Notes: generated by a model not told the origin, from the sequence alone. DNA of 64,000 bases from Chitinophaga solisilvae (GCF_009928525.1 NZ_JAABOK010000010.1:211019-275018), one strand, 5' to 3'; positions 25,650 to 35,094 are shown, counted from the first letter of the stretch. Translations and numbers: made by a program.

Positions 25650-25728
25650 ATTTATAGCATTATGGAATTGGGAACCCTGTTTGCTGGCTGTTTGAGAGCG
25701 CTGAACGCAGGAACCAAATATTACCGGA

Positions 25729-26637
25729 TCAATTAAAAGACTGCCGGAATTCCAGCGGAGAAACAGCCGTACGGTTTTTGAACAAACGATTAAAAGATTG
25801 CGGATGTTCAAAACCTAAATAATAAGCAATTTCTGATACTGACATGCCTGTAGTAGAAAGCAGTTCTTTCGCTTTTTCGATGATCCGGTACTGAATATGT
25901 TGTTGGGTAGTTTGTCCGGTTTGTACGCGCAGCATATCACTCAGATAATTGGGGCTTAAATGCAATTCATTTGCCACCGATTGTACGCTCGGAATTCCTG
26001 CTTTACTCAGGAAGTCACTCCTGAAATATTCATCCAATAAAGTTTCCAGCCTGGTTAATAGGTCGCTGTTGGATTTCTTCCTGGTGAGAAACTGGCGGTT
26101 GTAAAAACGGTCGCAGTATTTTAACAGTAATTCGATATTAGATATCACGAGATCTTGTGTAAAAGCGTCCATATTGGTATTGATCTCCCGCTTTATATTG
26201 GAAAAAATATCGGTTACGGATTGTTCTTCCTGTTCGGAAAGAAATAATGCTTCATTCACATTGTAAGAAAAGTATCCGTATTTTTTTATAGTTGCCGCGA
26301 GTGGGTAGCTGTGTAGAAAATCCTGATGAAACACGAGTACACTGCCTTTTACACCTTCCAGTAAAGGGTCTTCAAAACTCATTACCTGTTGCGGAGCGGT
26401 AAAGTACATCATGCCGTCATTAAAATCATAGACCTGCTGCCCGTACTTAAATTTTCCGGTGCATTCTTCTTTGATGGCAATGCCATAAAAATCAGTGATA
26501 ACAGGCGTTTTCAACAATCCGGGTTCAATCCTGATATCTGTAAAGTCAAAAATACTAATGACCGGGTTGGCCGTTTTTTTCAGTTCTAAGAACTGATGCA
26601 GCATGGTGATGGAAGATATTTTTACCGGTGTATTCAT
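25729..26637 (-). CDS. AraC-family transcriptional regulator
   Basis: 302 residues. Variable N-terminal cupin-like domain (YGIAIKEECTGKFKYGQQVYDF, MMYFTAPQQVMSFE), then the DNA-binding pair at about 205-300: IPSVQSVANELHLSPNYLSDMLR and GMSVSEIAYYLGFEHPQSFNRLFKNRT. Its start overlaps the end of the epimerase gene by 4 bases, so it is the last gene of a three-gene operon and may control it. Confidence 0.9.
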   Translation of the reverse strand: MNTPVKISSITMLHQFLELKKTANPVISIFDFTDIRIEPGLLKTPVITDFYGIAIKEECTGKFKYGQQVYDFNDGMMYFTAPQQVMSFEDPLLEGVKGSVLVFHQDFLHSYPLAATIKKYGYFSYNVNEALFLSEQEEQSVTDIFSNIKREINTNMDAFTQDLVISNIELLLKYCDRFYNRQFLTRKKSNSDLLTRLETLLDEYFRSDFLSKAGIPSVQSVANELHLSPNYLSDMLRVQTGQTTQQHIQYRIIEKAKELLSTTGMSVSEIAYYLGFEHPQSFNRLFKNRTAVSPLEFRQSFN

Positions 26638-27569
26638 GCCTTTATATTGTGTTCGTTTTTAATGGCTGCAATTCCTTGCCTATAGGTGGTTACCTGAAAT
26701 GCAGGGAAACGTTTTCTGAATTTTGAATCGTCAAAAATATTGTCGTGCTTATATCTGGGTAGTAATTCCTGCAGCTCTTTTACTTTTGTGTTGAATAATG
26801 CTGCTATTGTAAAGAAGGTTTCAGGCACAACGGTATACTTCAGTTCTCTGCTATAAATGTCCGCAGCTAAGGCAATGAATTCTTTGTAAGTAAGATGACT
26901 ATCGTCTACCGGTAAATGCCAGGTCTGGCCAAAAGCTTCAGGAGTATTGCCGATTAAGGCCGTTGCCCGGCTTGCATCGGGTGTCCAGATCAGACTTCTC
27001 TTTTTGTCCGCTCTAACCGGTACTTTCAGCCTTTTATCAGCTTTGATGTTATTAAAAACAAAAGTGTTGGTAATACTCTGTGTTTTTCCCGGACCATAAA
27101 ATTCCGGAGCGCGGCAGATTACGGCTTCCAGTTCCCCGGACTGCATTTCCTTCAGTACCATTTCTGCCATTTGTTTTCTCACCCGCCCTTTTCTGCCAAC
27201 GGGTTCAAAAACCGTTTCTTCATTAAGTATGCGTTCATCCTGCGGATACATATAGGTGTTGTCAAAAAAGACCAGCCTGGTTCCGTTGATCTTACAGGCA
27301 TCAATAACATTTTGCAGAATAAGCGGAAACTGCTGTTCCCATAAATCCGAACTGATGGGCAATCCCAGCGTGAAATAAGCTGTCTCGCTACCTTTTACGG
27401 CTTCGATAGCTTTTTCCCTGATGGATAAATCTGCTGAAAATACCTCATCTGTATCATTTATTTTTGTGGCCTTCCGGCTTACAATTCTGATACCGGAAGT
27501 GAAATTTCTTTTTAATTCCCTTGCAAGTTCTTCGCCAATCTGGCCATTGGCGCCTAAAATTGTCTGCAT
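26634..27569 (-). CDS. NAD(P)-dependent epimerase/dehydratase-family protein
   Basis: 311 residues, extended SDR fold. The N-terminus reads TILGANGQIGEELARELK, a variant of the GxxGxxG nucleotide site, followed by a second strand with the RIVSR tail that suggests NADP. The catalytic YxxxK is replaced or shifted (NTYMYPQDERIL near 105-116), so it belongs to the atypical SDRs and may not be a true epimerase. It lies between the decarboxylase-like gene (50-base gap) and the AraC gene. Confidence 0.8.
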   Translation of the reverse strand: MQTILGANGQIGEELARELKRNFTSGIRIVSRKATKINDTDEVFSADLSIREKAIEAVKGSETAYFTLGLPISSDLWEQQFPLILQNVIDACKINGTRLVFFDNTYMYPQDERILNEETVFEPVGRKGRVRKQMAEMVLKEMQSGELEAVICRAPEFYGPGKTQSITNTFVFNNIKADKRLKVPVRADKKRSLIWTPDASRATALIGNTPEAFGQTWHLPVDDSHLTYKEFIALAADIYSRELKYTVVPETFFTIAALFNTKVKELQELLPRYKHDNIFDDSKFRKRFPAFQVTTYRQGIAAIKNEHNIKA

Positions 27570-27619
27570 AATACCATAGTTTTATTTCATCCTCTTCTGA
27601 AGCAGTTTGTCAGATGTCA

Positions 27620-28630
27620 TTATTTCCTTTTGTCCTTTACCAGTTCAGGAGTATACAATGCTAACTGAAATTCAGGCTGGTATTCATAACGGATCATTTT
27701 ACCTAAATTTAAGGATTTTATGAACGTTGATAAAGGACCGTTGCCCAATTGAAGTTTAAAGTTGCTTTTCCTTTTACTGCCGGCTTTTTGAAGAGCACGC
27801 GTATCTGAATAGCCGTGTGTCAGCTCTCCTTTTGTGTTTTGATTGATAAAATTGGTGCGGACAATAGCAACTTTGGTGGCGGAAACATCCAGTTTGTTTC
27901 CTGTTATGGTAAAATCCGGATTGCCGGTTTCATCATAAAAATGGAATGTCAGATGGTCTTTATTATCCAGGTAGTCGATAGGAATGACCCATTTAGGCAG
28001 GTTGTAACCCAGTACACCACGCACTCTTCCCAATTCTGAATCGAGGGGCAGTTTTACCACATATCCCCAGAGATTTTTTTCTTTCAGTTCTCCCAGTAAA
28101 GAGAAGATACCCCGGTTGGGTTTATCCGGCTTACCTGTTATGATGGAGATAGATAATTCGTTGTAGGCATCGTTATCGCAATAATGGTAGCGGTAGGCGG
28201 TGATGGCGATAAGCCCGCGGCCCGGCATAATGGAAATTGGTTTGACAAGATCCCGGACTGCCGCAGGGATCAACTCTTTCAGGCGCTTCATATCTGCCGT
28301 GTAAATGGCCGTAATACTGCTGTTGCTATAATAGAAATTAGGAGAATAGGTAGTAAAGCCTGCTTCTTTTTTCTGTTTCTGAATAGTTTTGAACCAGCTG
28401 AGGTCAATATCAGGTCTTTCTGCTGCAATTACCGAAAGGGGAGGATTGGAACGAAACCGGTCGTATAAACCGCCTTTCAGCACAGGTACAGGATGTCCTG
28501 CAAGGTCAATCATCACCTGGTTCCTGCTAATGGTATCTGATATAAAACCGGCAGGACCAGCAGGCGCATTGTTTTTACCGGAATACATGCAGATGTGTGT
28601 TACGATGATGAAGGTTTTGATAATACTCAT
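27620..28630 (-). CDS. Acetoacetate decarboxylase-like protein
   Basis: 336 residues. The region from about 105 to 300 follows the ADC fold: SSITAIYTADMKRLKELIPA, then IAITAYRYHYCDNDAYNELSISI, and RVRGVLGYNLPKWVIPIDYL with a Lys in the position expected for the Schiff-base lysine of the family. ADC removes CO2 from acetoacetate; many family members act on other beta-keto acids, so the substrate is open. The first 15 residues are hydrophobic (IIKTFIIVTHICMY) and could be a membrane signal or a wrong start. First gene of the operon with epimerase-like and AraC genes. Confidence 0.7.
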   Translation of the reverse strand: MSIIKTFIIVTHICMYSGKNNAPAGPAGFISDTISRNQVMIDLAGHPVPVLKGGLYDRFRSNPPLSVIAAERPDIDLSWFKTIQKQKKEAGFTTYSPNFYYSNSSITAIYTADMKRLKELIPAAVRDLVKPISIMPGRGLIAITAYRYHYCDNDAYNELSISIITGKPDKPNRGIFSLLGELKEKNLWGYVVKLPLDSELGRVRGVLGYNLPKWVIPIDYLDNKDHLTFHFYDETGNPDFTITGNKLDVSATKVAIVRTNFINQNTKGELTHGYSDTRALQKAGSKRKSNFKLQLGNGPLSTFIKSLNLGKMIRYEYQPEFQLALYTPELVKDKRK

Positions 28631-28835
28631 GGTGTAATTATTTGATAAGCAAAGTTCAGTAGTATCTCAAAATGGGAAGTAGCTGAATCGGGGGAAGTTG
28701 TAACAGTATCTCTGGTACTCTTTCAGGTGGCAGTATAGGCAGGGTGAGATGGCTATTGCGGTGGTAGGGGTGTCCACCGCACACGCTCAGAATAGGCCCG
28801 GATAGTTATGCCGCCTGCTATCCGGATGATTTGCC

Positions 28836-29627
28836 TCACTTTTTAACAAGGCATATGCCTTTTGAATATCCAATAGGTTCGTTATTAATCTGAAGAATAG
28901 ATTCTCCCTCTACATAGGTTTTGAAATCGCCCTTGATACAGTAATCATGTTCAAAGTGCTGAATGAAGGAGGCTTCATGAAAGAACCAGGCCGGGTAAGA
29001 TGCTTCATATACCGATGGCCATACCTTTTGAACAGTTAGCCTGTCTTTGTTGTCTCTGATAAAAGGTGTTCTGTCAAACAGTATCGTTTTAAAGCCATAG
29101 GAAGTAAGTCTGTGCAGGAAATGATGCGGATCGGGCAAAAACTGGATGACGCCGGAAAGTATGATCAGATCTATGTTTGTAGCCGCCAGGCATTCTTCAA
29201 TTGAATAAAAGAATTTCAGCGTACTGTTTTCAAACAGATCTCTGCCGCATTCAACATAATGATTCTGCTCAACAATGCACCAGGTAACGCAAACATCAGC
29301 CGGCAGAAAATCCTTTATCTGAAAGTAAGTGCTGCCAAGTGAACCTCCAAAGTCCAGTATATTCAAAGGCGTTCCTTTTTCCCAGGCTGTGCGTAGTAAA
29401 CAGGAGAGTAATGGAAACGGATGTTCTTTTTTGTCAAAAAGTACGGAATCCCTTTCGTAGATAGCTTCTCCGTTTTTTATTTTTAACAGGGCATTTTTTG
29501 TTTTTTCCAGAATACTGGCTTTGCAATAACCATCGGAGATGGTGGCAGCTTCCTGCCAGGAAGAATAGTTGCCAAACCACCCATACTCATCCTTTCTGAA
29601 CTTTTTTTTCAGGAAATACTTTATCAT
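28836..29627 (-). CDS. TIGR04325-family methyltransferase
   Basis: 263 residues from ATG 29627 (the GTG at 29636 adds three). SAM-binding start LNILDFGGSLGSTYFQIKDFL (G-rich motif I near 98), LIILSGVIQFLPDPHHFLHRL (motif near 155), and the family hallmark DRLTVQKVWPSVYEASYPAWFF near 205. Such methyltransferases occur in surface-sugar or secondary-metabolite gene clusters; none is visible here. It stands alone, with 200-base gaps on both sides. Confidence 0.82.
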   Translation of the reverse strand: MIKYFLKKKFRKDEYGWFGNYSSWQEAATISDGYCKASILEKTKNALLKIKNGEAIYERDSVLFDKKEHPFPLLSCLLRTAWEKGTPLNILDFGGSLGSTYFQIKDFLPADVCVTWCIVEQNHYVECGRDLFENSTLKFFYSIEECLAATNIDLIILSGVIQFLPDPHHFLHRLTSYGFKTILFDRTPFIRDNKDRLTVQKVWPSVYEASYPAWFFHEASFIQHFEHDYCIKGDFKTYVEGESILQINNEPIGYSKGICLVKK

Positions 29628-29636
29628 CAGATACAC

Positions 29637-30008
29637 TTTGATTTAAAATTGCTACAGCTGACATATCCTTTTTGCCCGGAAGGAATAAGGAAATAAAGGA
29701 TTCAACCCGGTATATATCATACAGGTTACTTCATTGTCTATACCAGGATAACGCTGAATGCGGTTTACCCCCTCTACTGCCGGTAAAATTTTATCTGCTG
29801 CCTGTTATATAGGTAGTATACCTGACGAAAATTGATATGTGTGATAGTGCCTGGATAAATGAGAAATGAACATATTTTAATTAGATGACATGTTTTTAGG
29901 CAGGTGATTTTTATGGATCATTGATTTTTGTTGTCTGTATCATCCCGGCTAAACTATTACCGCCTGTGGTCTTGCCTGAGTGATATTTGATTTGTATTTT
30001 TCTGGCAG
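29637..30008. other. Intergenic region without recognisable genes
   Basis: About 370 bases, A+T rich, between divergently read genes. No convincing -7 box, RNA fold or open frame was found; TATTTTTC at 29995-30002 is a weak promoter candidate. Confidence 0.5.
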
Positions 30009-30023
30009 GTGAAATTCTATGTC

Positions 30024-30356
30024 ATGCGTATTAGCAAATCTCAAATCCTGGCTCTGGCAGAGGTACGTAGGTTCATTGACCAGGAGCCTTCCAGAAGATT
30101 CAGTATCCGGGAGCTGGTGCAGCATTCAGGATTAAGTGAAGATAAGCTGACCAGAAGATTTAAAGAGCTGTACCAGGTAAGCATCTATCATCACCAGTTA
30201 CATGTTGCCATGGGGTATGCTGCTGAACTGCTGCAGCAGGGAGAGCTGGTGAAAACGGTAGCCATAACCTTAGGATATAAGACCCCCGGGAATTTCAGCA
30301 GAGCATTTTACAGGGTATTTCAGAAATATCCTTCTGAGATTAAGCCCGGAGCATAA
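30024..30356 (+). CDS. HTH-only AraC-family protein
   Basis: 110 residues from ATG 30024 (GTG 30009 is the alternative). The whole protein is the AraC DNA-binding unit: FSIRELVQHSGLSEDKLTRRFKELYQ (first HTH) and VKTVAITLGYKTPGNFSRAFYRVFQKYPSEI (second HTH). There is no sensor domain, as in MarA/SoxS-type regulators, so activity would be set by its own expression level. Neighbours give no hint of targets. Confidence 0.8.
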   Translation: MRISKSQILALAEVRRFIDQEPSRRFSIRELVQHSGLSEDKLTRRFKELYQVSIYHHQLHVAMGYAAELLQQGELVKTVAITLGYKTPGNFSRAFYRVFQKYPSEIKPGA

Positions 30357-30539
30357 TCGGCCACCGCAATCTGGGTTCACTTTTCCCGGTTTTGGATATT
30401 AGTTTAAGTTTGTGATCTCATTTTACGATTGTAATTTGCTGCAGCAATAATCATTATACGAACAGTTAATCCGGCGATGCCGGAACAGCCCTTTAACCCT
30501 TAATTGTTATATCTCAGGTATAGAAGTAGCTCCAGGAAA

Positions 30540-30565
30540 ATGTTGTAATAGCAACATCTTTTTTT
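30540..30565 (+). terminator. Intrinsic terminator downstream of the HTH-only AraC gene
   Basis: ATGTTG (30540-30545) pairs with CAACAT (30552-30557) around TAATAG, followed by CTTTTTTT. Confidence 0.65.
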
Positions 30566-30650
30566 GTTATCCGGTGTTACCGACATTGTTGGTGCTGGCC
30601 TGCTATGACTGTAATCAACCTGATGATGTTACACCATTAAACCCTTTCCA

Positions 30651-31091
30651 GTGAAACGTTCTGTAGTTATTGAAATTATTTGTTACACATTTTTTCTTCT
30701 TTTTGTCTATGCAAGCCTGGCTAAACTTTTTATCTATCCTACATATTTGCGGGACCTGAGGCGTTCGCCTTTAACCGGCAATTTTGCGTTCATCTTATCT
30801 GTAGCAATTCCTGCTGCCGAGTTGATAATAGCAACCATGGTGCTTATTCCGAAATTCAGACAACGGGGGCTGGTCGGCAGCTTTGTTTTAATGGCGCTGT
30901 TTTCGGTGTATGTAGCCTATGTGGTATTCTTTGCTGAAAAGCGTCCCTGCTCCTGCGGAGGCATCTTCCGGAATATGAGCTGGAGAATGCATCTGGTGTT
31001 TAATGCCGGTATGACGCTGCTAGCCTGTGCAGGTATACAGCTGAATAAAACAAACGATCTGGTTACTGTATCAGCACAATCGTCATGCTGA
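30651..31091 (+). CDS. MauE/DoxX-type membrane protein
   Basis: 146 residues with four TM helices (about 7-27, 45-66, 72-92, 113-130). The PCSCGG motif after TM3 followed by NMSWRMHLVFNAGMT is the signature of the Bacteroidota MauE-like family, related to VKOR/DsbD-type membrane thiol proteins. MauE supports disulfide formation in methylamine dehydrogenase in other bacteria, but no mau enzyme genes are present. The CxC pair suggests a redox role. Next gene on the same strand is 36 bases away. Confidence 0.78.
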   Translation: MKRSVVIEIICYTFFLLFVYASLAKLFIYPTYLRDLRRSPLTGNFAFILSVAIPAAELIIATMVLIPKFRQRGLVGSFVLMALFSVYVAYVVFFAEKRPCSCGGIFRNMSWRMHLVFNAGMTLLACAGIQLNKTNDLVTVSAQSSC

Positions 31092-31127
31092 AAACTATTT
31101 TGATTCTGTATCTTCTAAATATGTTTT

Positions 31128-31379
31128 ATGAAAAAGGTTAAACACATCATTATTACATTGCTGGTCGTTATTGCTGTTGCCGGCGCCAGCTATGGCACTA
31201 GGAGCGTTTCGAAAATTTATTATTACAGGAGCGTCGTGGGCCAGTACGTTCCCTTCGAGTCAGAAGTTAGCTGCAGCAAGTTTGCAACTGGTTGTATTGT
31301 GCAGACTCCCTGGGCGGGCATGCAGCAGGTATATGTTCAGACAAGCCCCGGGATATTTAAGGCAGTGACCTGGGATTGA
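31128..31379 (+). CDS. Small exported protein next to MauE-like gene
   Basis: 83 residues. Hydrophobic signal at about 5-20 (HIIITLLVVIAVAGA) with no lipobox Cys, then a short mature part with two Cys (SCSKFATGC) spaced 8 apart, fit for one disulfide. Short Cys-containing exported proteins directly behind MauE-like genes are common in this phylum and may be substrates or partners of the membrane redox protein. That link is inferred from position. Confidence 0.65.
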   Translation: MKKVKHIIITLLVVIAVAGASYGTRSVSKIYYYRSVVGQYVPFESEVSCSKFATGCIVQTPWAGMQQVYVQTSPGIFKAVTWD

Positions 31380-31433
31380 GGATTACATGGGGATATCCAT
31401 GACGTATTTTGTCCTTTGCCATATTACAGTGCC

Positions 31434-31469
31434 GGAAGGTTTTATCATGGTGAAATGATAAAACCTCCC
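31434..31469. terminator. Bidirectional terminator hairpin
   Basis: AGGTTTTATCAT (31437-31448) pairs perfectly with ATGATAAAACCT (31455-31466); the stem extends by CGG/CCG beyond one mismatch. It lies between two convergent genes. Confidence 0.65.
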
Positions 31470-31486
31470 GACACTTTTGTTCGCAA

Positions 31487-31906
31487 CTAAATTTCTTTAT
31501 CATGCTGAACGAGAAATGGGGGAAGGAACGTAAGGCCGGCAGCAGCAATTCCCATTATCACAAAGCCGTAACCGATGGAGATGCTGCTGACCAAGGTGTT
31601 GGCCAGGTCCCCGAGTACCCCCGCATTAGTTGCAGATGGAATGGAACCTATGTGCTGATTGAATCTGATGAGGAAAGTCCCTGCCATTCCTAAGGCCACT
31701 ACACCTGGTATCAGTACCCATTTTGTGAATCTGGTAAATGACATAACAGCTGCTATCACTGCCAGTGAGAGAACAATTGTACCGTCTCCTTTTCCGTTTT
31801 TAAAGTAGTTGACAGCACCAATAAATGGAATGTTTATCAGGGGCAGAAACACGGATACAGCAAGCAGGCATGAAAATGTAAACAAAATGACTTGACTTCT
31901 TTTCAT
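31487..31906 (-). CDS. Four-helix membrane protein of unknown function
   Basis: 139 residues with four hydrophobic segments (about 6-26, 44-60, 64-80, 112-131). A glycine- and asparagine-rich loop (NYFKNGKGDGT) follows the first. No motif is recognised. It is 60 bases downstream of the HsdR-N nuclease gene on the same strand and could be its last operon member, or an independent gene. Confidence 0.6.
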   Translation of the reverse strand: MKRSQVILFTFSCLLAVSVFLPLINIPFIGAVNYFKNGKGDGTIVLSLAVIAAVMSFTRFTKWVLIPGVVALGMAGTFLIRFNQHIGSIPSATNAGVLGDLANTLVSSISIGYGFVIMGIAAAGLTFLPPFLVQHDKEI

Positions 31907-31966
31907 ATGTAATGATTGTTGTGGCGAAAATTTATCAATCCCTGGCGGAAGGAGAGGTAAATAGTA

Positions 31967-33100
31967 TTAAATCGGGCGACCGGTTGTGTATACGTCACTA
32001 TCCGAGTACTTCGGTGAACTCACCTGCACTTTTTCGGCATCATACCATTCTACTGTTCTGTGAAGTATTTCTTCGAATTTAAAGAGATCGTCAATATTCA
32101 TCAGCTCTGCTCTGGTTTCCTTTTTTTGCTCATCGAAAGTGCCGATATATTTCCGGGAACCGTTAAAGTACAATCTGCAGATGGTTTTCCTGTTGTTGTC
32201 ATCCAGTAATATAGCGAAATAGGATTGCGCATCCCGATAAACTACTCTGGCAGGCTTTATCTTCTGGCGGAGTATTGTCTTTACAATCATATAGCCTTCT
32301 ATTTCCTCCTGGGTGGTTTCAATCATGGAACCCTTTTCTTCTACATTGGGCGTTACTTCCTTTTCAGTGTCGGATGGTTCCGCGTCATTTTCCGCTTTCA
32401 GCGCGGATTTAAGTCTTTCGGTTATCAGGTCATTGATATATTGCTGGATTGACTTCCTGGTAAGGGAGCCGAGTTGCTCAACAACTTTTGAAGTTAACAT
32501 TCCCTTGTATATCTGTCTGGCAAAGTGCCGTATCAGCCCTTCGGATGGGTTCTGGAACTCAACATTTATCAAGGTTTTGAGCTCATTCATATATTTGAGT
32601 TCGCTCGCAGTAGTCTGGATATTTTCCAGGTTGAAGTATGACTTGTGGAATTTTTTTAATTCTTCAATCTGATTATCTTTTATATCTGTAATGTTAAATT
32701 CAAAGAATGGCTTTTCATCCATTTTATTCTGTTCGGAAAGATCTGTATAGAACCGGTAGGTAATTCCATTGGACAATAAGCCGAATTTAGCAGTTGTGGT
32801 ATGGAAATAGCGGAAAAGCTGAGAATTGTGCGGGTCCAGGTTTTCTCCCCAATGCTTGCATTCGATAAGTATAGACGGCTTCCCTTCTTTCAGTATAGCA
32901 TAGTCCACTTTTTCACCTTTTTTGATTCCGATATCCGCAATGAATTCCGGCATTACTTCAAAGGGATCAAATACATCGTAACCCAGTACTTTAATGAAGG
33001 GCATGATAAAAGCATTTTTAGTAGCTTCTTCAGTCTGAATCTGATTTTTGAGCTTTTCGACTTTGTCGCCGAAGAGTTTGATTTCGTCTTTAAAATCCAT
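31967..33100 (-). CDS. HsdR-N-type restriction nuclease-like protein
   Basis: 377 residues from ATG 33100; a start at 33136 overlaps the DUF4407 gene by ATGA and adds 12 residues, so either is possible. The N-terminal half is the type I HsdR N-terminal nuclease domain: TKNAFIMPFIKVLGYDVFDP, then VDYAILKEGKPSILIECKHWG with the D and ExK of the PD-(D/E)XK site (about residues 62-85). The C-terminal half lacks helicase motifs and has an acidic linker (about 245-265) before a small beta-rich domain (TICRLYFNGSRKYIGTF). It could cut DNA alone or as a partner of the genes upstream. Not a full HsdR. Confidence 0.8.
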   Translation of the reverse strand: MDFKDEIKLFGDKVEKLKNQIQTEEATKNAFIMPFIKVLGYDVFDPFEVMPEFIADIGIKKGEKVDYAILKEGKPSILIECKHWGENLDPHNSQLFRYFHTTTAKFGLLSNGITYRFYTDLSEQNKMDEKPFFEFNITDIKDNQIEELKKFHKSYFNLENIQTTASELKYMNELKTLINVEFQNPSEGLIRHFARQIYKGMLTSKVVEQLGSLTRKSIQQYINDLITERLKSALKAENDAEPSDTEKEVTPNVEEKGSMIETTQEEIEGYMIVKTILRQKIKPARVVYRDAQSYFAILLDDNNRKTICRLYFNGSRKYIGTFDEQKKETRAELMNIDDLFKFEEILHRTVEWYDAEKVQVSSPKYSDSDVYTTGRPI

Positions 33101-33132
33101 AGGAGTTTTTTTCTGTTGAAGTAAGAAACATA

Positions 33133-34125
33133 TCATTCAAATCCTTTTCCAAGGGCATCCAGCCGTCGCATTTGCAATTGCATATGATGCATTACCACTT
33201 TTTCGTAGTCATTTGACAGATCGCCCATTTTACTGAATAGTACCAGCAGTTCTATGAAGAGAAAGAAGAGAATCCACAGGATCCAGAAATATAAGGCAAC
33301 GGAAGATGCGGATAACATCTGTTTCATAATCATTAGCTCATCCAGGAAGCCTGTACTGGATTTCATTTCCTTTTCCAGTGCGGGTTTGATGTGCAATAAT
33401 TCATTTTCCTTAATGGCCTTTTGCTGCCGCATAGCGCCAATGGCCGAGTCGAGGGACGGCAGTAATGCTATTTTGGGATTGGGTACTAATGTAGTGGCAA
33501 CTGTTACTTCACCTACCGACTTCCAGATTGTTGACTCTCCGCCTGTCGGTGTTGTTGTTTGCACGGGTACGCGTTTGGTTACTTTCTGGGTAGTGGTGGC
33601 GGTCAGGTTGGGGTGGTTACTGATATCCGTCACATAGCTTTCTCTTTCCAGTTCTTTTTTATCGATCGATGTATCCAGCGCCGCGATCTGCTTTCGTAAT
33701 TCTTCGGTTTTCGAAGGTAATAATCTGTCTACTTTTACCGAAACGTAAGAAATTTTTTCGATCTCAATATCTTTTTCGAACAATATCTGATCGATGATTA
33801 CTGCGCCCAGAAAGGACATCATGACGGCCAGGCAGGCCCTGGAAACCAGCAGCAGCGGACTGGGCTTTATGCACAGGATAATCTGTTTTTCAACCTGTAC
33901 AATAATGACGGTAGCAAGAAAACCCGCGAGTATGCATCCTGGGAGACTAAGCGACAGATAACGATGCGCAAAAGTAAAACCAATAAAAAACCACAGAATA
34001 CAGACAATCAGCATAGCTGCGGTATATTTCTTCACAGATTTAAAAGCAGCTTCACTGCAATGCCGCAGGATGTTGTAATTGTAACCTGTCATGAAGCAGC
34101 CGAAGCGGATCCATAGATGTTTCAT
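33133..34125 (-). CDS. DUF4407 membrane protein
   Basis: 330 residues. Three TM segments at the N-terminal side (about 37-55, 58-77, 90-112) and one near 275-300 (SVALYFWILWILFFLFIELLVLF), with a long periplasmic or cytoplasmic region of coiled and Thr/Pro-rich sequence between (LLPSKTEELRKQIAALD, TTTQKVTKRVPVQTTT). This is the DUF4407 layout. The family has no assigned biochemical role. It is 11 bases behind the coiled protein gene and overlaps or abuts the HsdR-N gene, so the genes are made together. Confidence 0.8.
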   Translation of the reverse strand: MKHLWIRFGCFMTGYNYNILRHCSEAAFKSVKKYTAAMLIVCILWFFIGFTFAHRYLSLSLPGCILAGFLATVIIVQVEKQIILCIKPSPLLLVSRACLAVMMSFLGAVIIDQILFEKDIEIEKISYVSVKVDRLLPSKTEELRKQIAALDTSIDKKELERESYVTDISNHPNLTATTTQKVTKRVPVQTTTPTGGESTIWKSVGEVTVATTLVPNPKIALLPSLDSAIGAMRQQKAIKENELLHIKPALEKEMKSSTGFLDELMIMKQMLSASSVALYFWILWILFFLFIELLVLFSKMGDLSNDYEKVVMHHMQLQMRRLDALGKGFE

Positions 34126-34136
34126 AACACTTGGTT

Positions 34137-34697
34137 TTAAAAGGTTTTGTTCAGAATCATGTGACTGGAAATGGCTGCAAGGCCATTCCTGAATCCCCTG
34201 GTATAGCTGATGATAATGCCATGACCAACACCTTCGTTCTGTTTTGCCTGTTCTTCGATTTCTTTGACCTGACTGATATGACTCTCGGCAATTTCCTTCT
34301 TGACACTAAGTTCTTCAACGGTATCAATCATGCCGCTTCTGCTGCGGCTTGAGATGTGGAAGTTGATTTGCCGGATAAAATCTTCGTAGAACGTTTTTAC
34401 TTTCCGGATAGATCTTTCCAGGTCATTCTTTAAAGCAATCACATTTTGATCGAGATGGGTGGCATCCGGATTTATCAGGGCATCATTATACCCTTTGGAT
34501 TCATAATTCTTGTCCAGGAAATCGTATAAAAGAAGGATGCCGCCGTTGAGTGGTGTAACGGATTTTGCTTCAGGCGGCTCTTTTTCCGGTGCTTCCTTCT
34601 CGATAAAGAGCGTTTCCGGAATATCGGGTATTGCAGGCTCCATGGCCATGGTATGCCCATTCAGGCGTTGCCGGTTGAAAATATTGAATAAGCCCAT
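34137..34697 (-). CDS. Soluble coiled protein of the DUF4407 module
   Basis: 186 residues. A disordered acidic/proline-rich N-terminus (EKEAPEKEPPEAKS near 33-46), then helices with heptad-like spacing (LDQNVIALKNDLERSIRKVKTFYEDFIRQ, VEELSVKKEIAESHISQVKEIEEQA), no Cys and no enzyme motif. The helical core may pair with the coiled region of the DUF4407 protein made from the next gene. Family unknown. Confidence 0.65.
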   Translation of the reverse strand: MGLFNIFNRQRLNGHTMAMEPAIPDIPETLFIEKEAPEKEPPEAKSVTPLNGGILLLYDFLDKNYESKGYNDALINPDATHLDQNVIALKNDLERSIRKVKTFYEDFIRQINFHISSRSRSGMIDTVEELSVKKEIAESHISQVKEIEEQAKQNEGVGHGIIISYTRGFRNGLAAISSHMILNKTF

Positions 34698-34707
34698 ACA
34701 TATTTTA

Positions 34708-35094
34708 TTAAATAGTGATTGTGGGTACTTTATACTTATTATGTCCTTTGCTGTGGCAGGATTCGCAAAGCGTGATGAGTAAATGACCGGGATAATCCCA
34801 GGGGACGCGGAACCGTTGCTCGCTCGCTATAAAGTGGTATTGCCGGTGATGCACCTGCAAGTCTTTGTCACTACGGCAATACACACAGCGATGCATGTCC
34901 CGCTCCAGTATTTTCTTTCGTTTCGCTTTCCAGTCCGGATGAAATAAAAGCGCGCCGTAACTGCCGTGAGATTTGACGTTCAGGTAATCCTGTTCCTGTG
35001 ATTTTGCCGGAACATTCTCCTGAACATACCGGCTGTAAGACTGATCTCCCTGAAACTGCAGGTATTTATACGGCGCATGGTTTGGAATTGTCAT
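34708..35094 (-). CDS. HNH endonuclease
   Basis: 128 residues. HNH-type site: CVYC near 70 (first Cys pair), LQVHHRQYH near 82 (catalytic His pair), WDYPGHLLITLCESCHSKGH near 105 (second Cys pair), so a zinc-supported beta-beta-alpha nuclease. The N-terminal 45 residues are unassigned. It is 10 bases upstream of the coiled protein gene and begins the four-gene module. Confidence 0.82.
   Translation of the reverse strand: MTIPNHAPYKYLQFQGDQSYSRYVQENVPAKSQEQDYLNVKSHGSYGALLFHPDWKAKRKKILERDMHRCVYCRSDKDLQVHHRQYHFIASEQRFRVPWDYPGHLLITLCESCHSKGHNKYKVPTITI

Noticed and set aside
25494..25811. Minus-strand open frame across the tRNA
   Set aside because: It covers the tRNA-Ser gene and its terminator and has no protein-like features.
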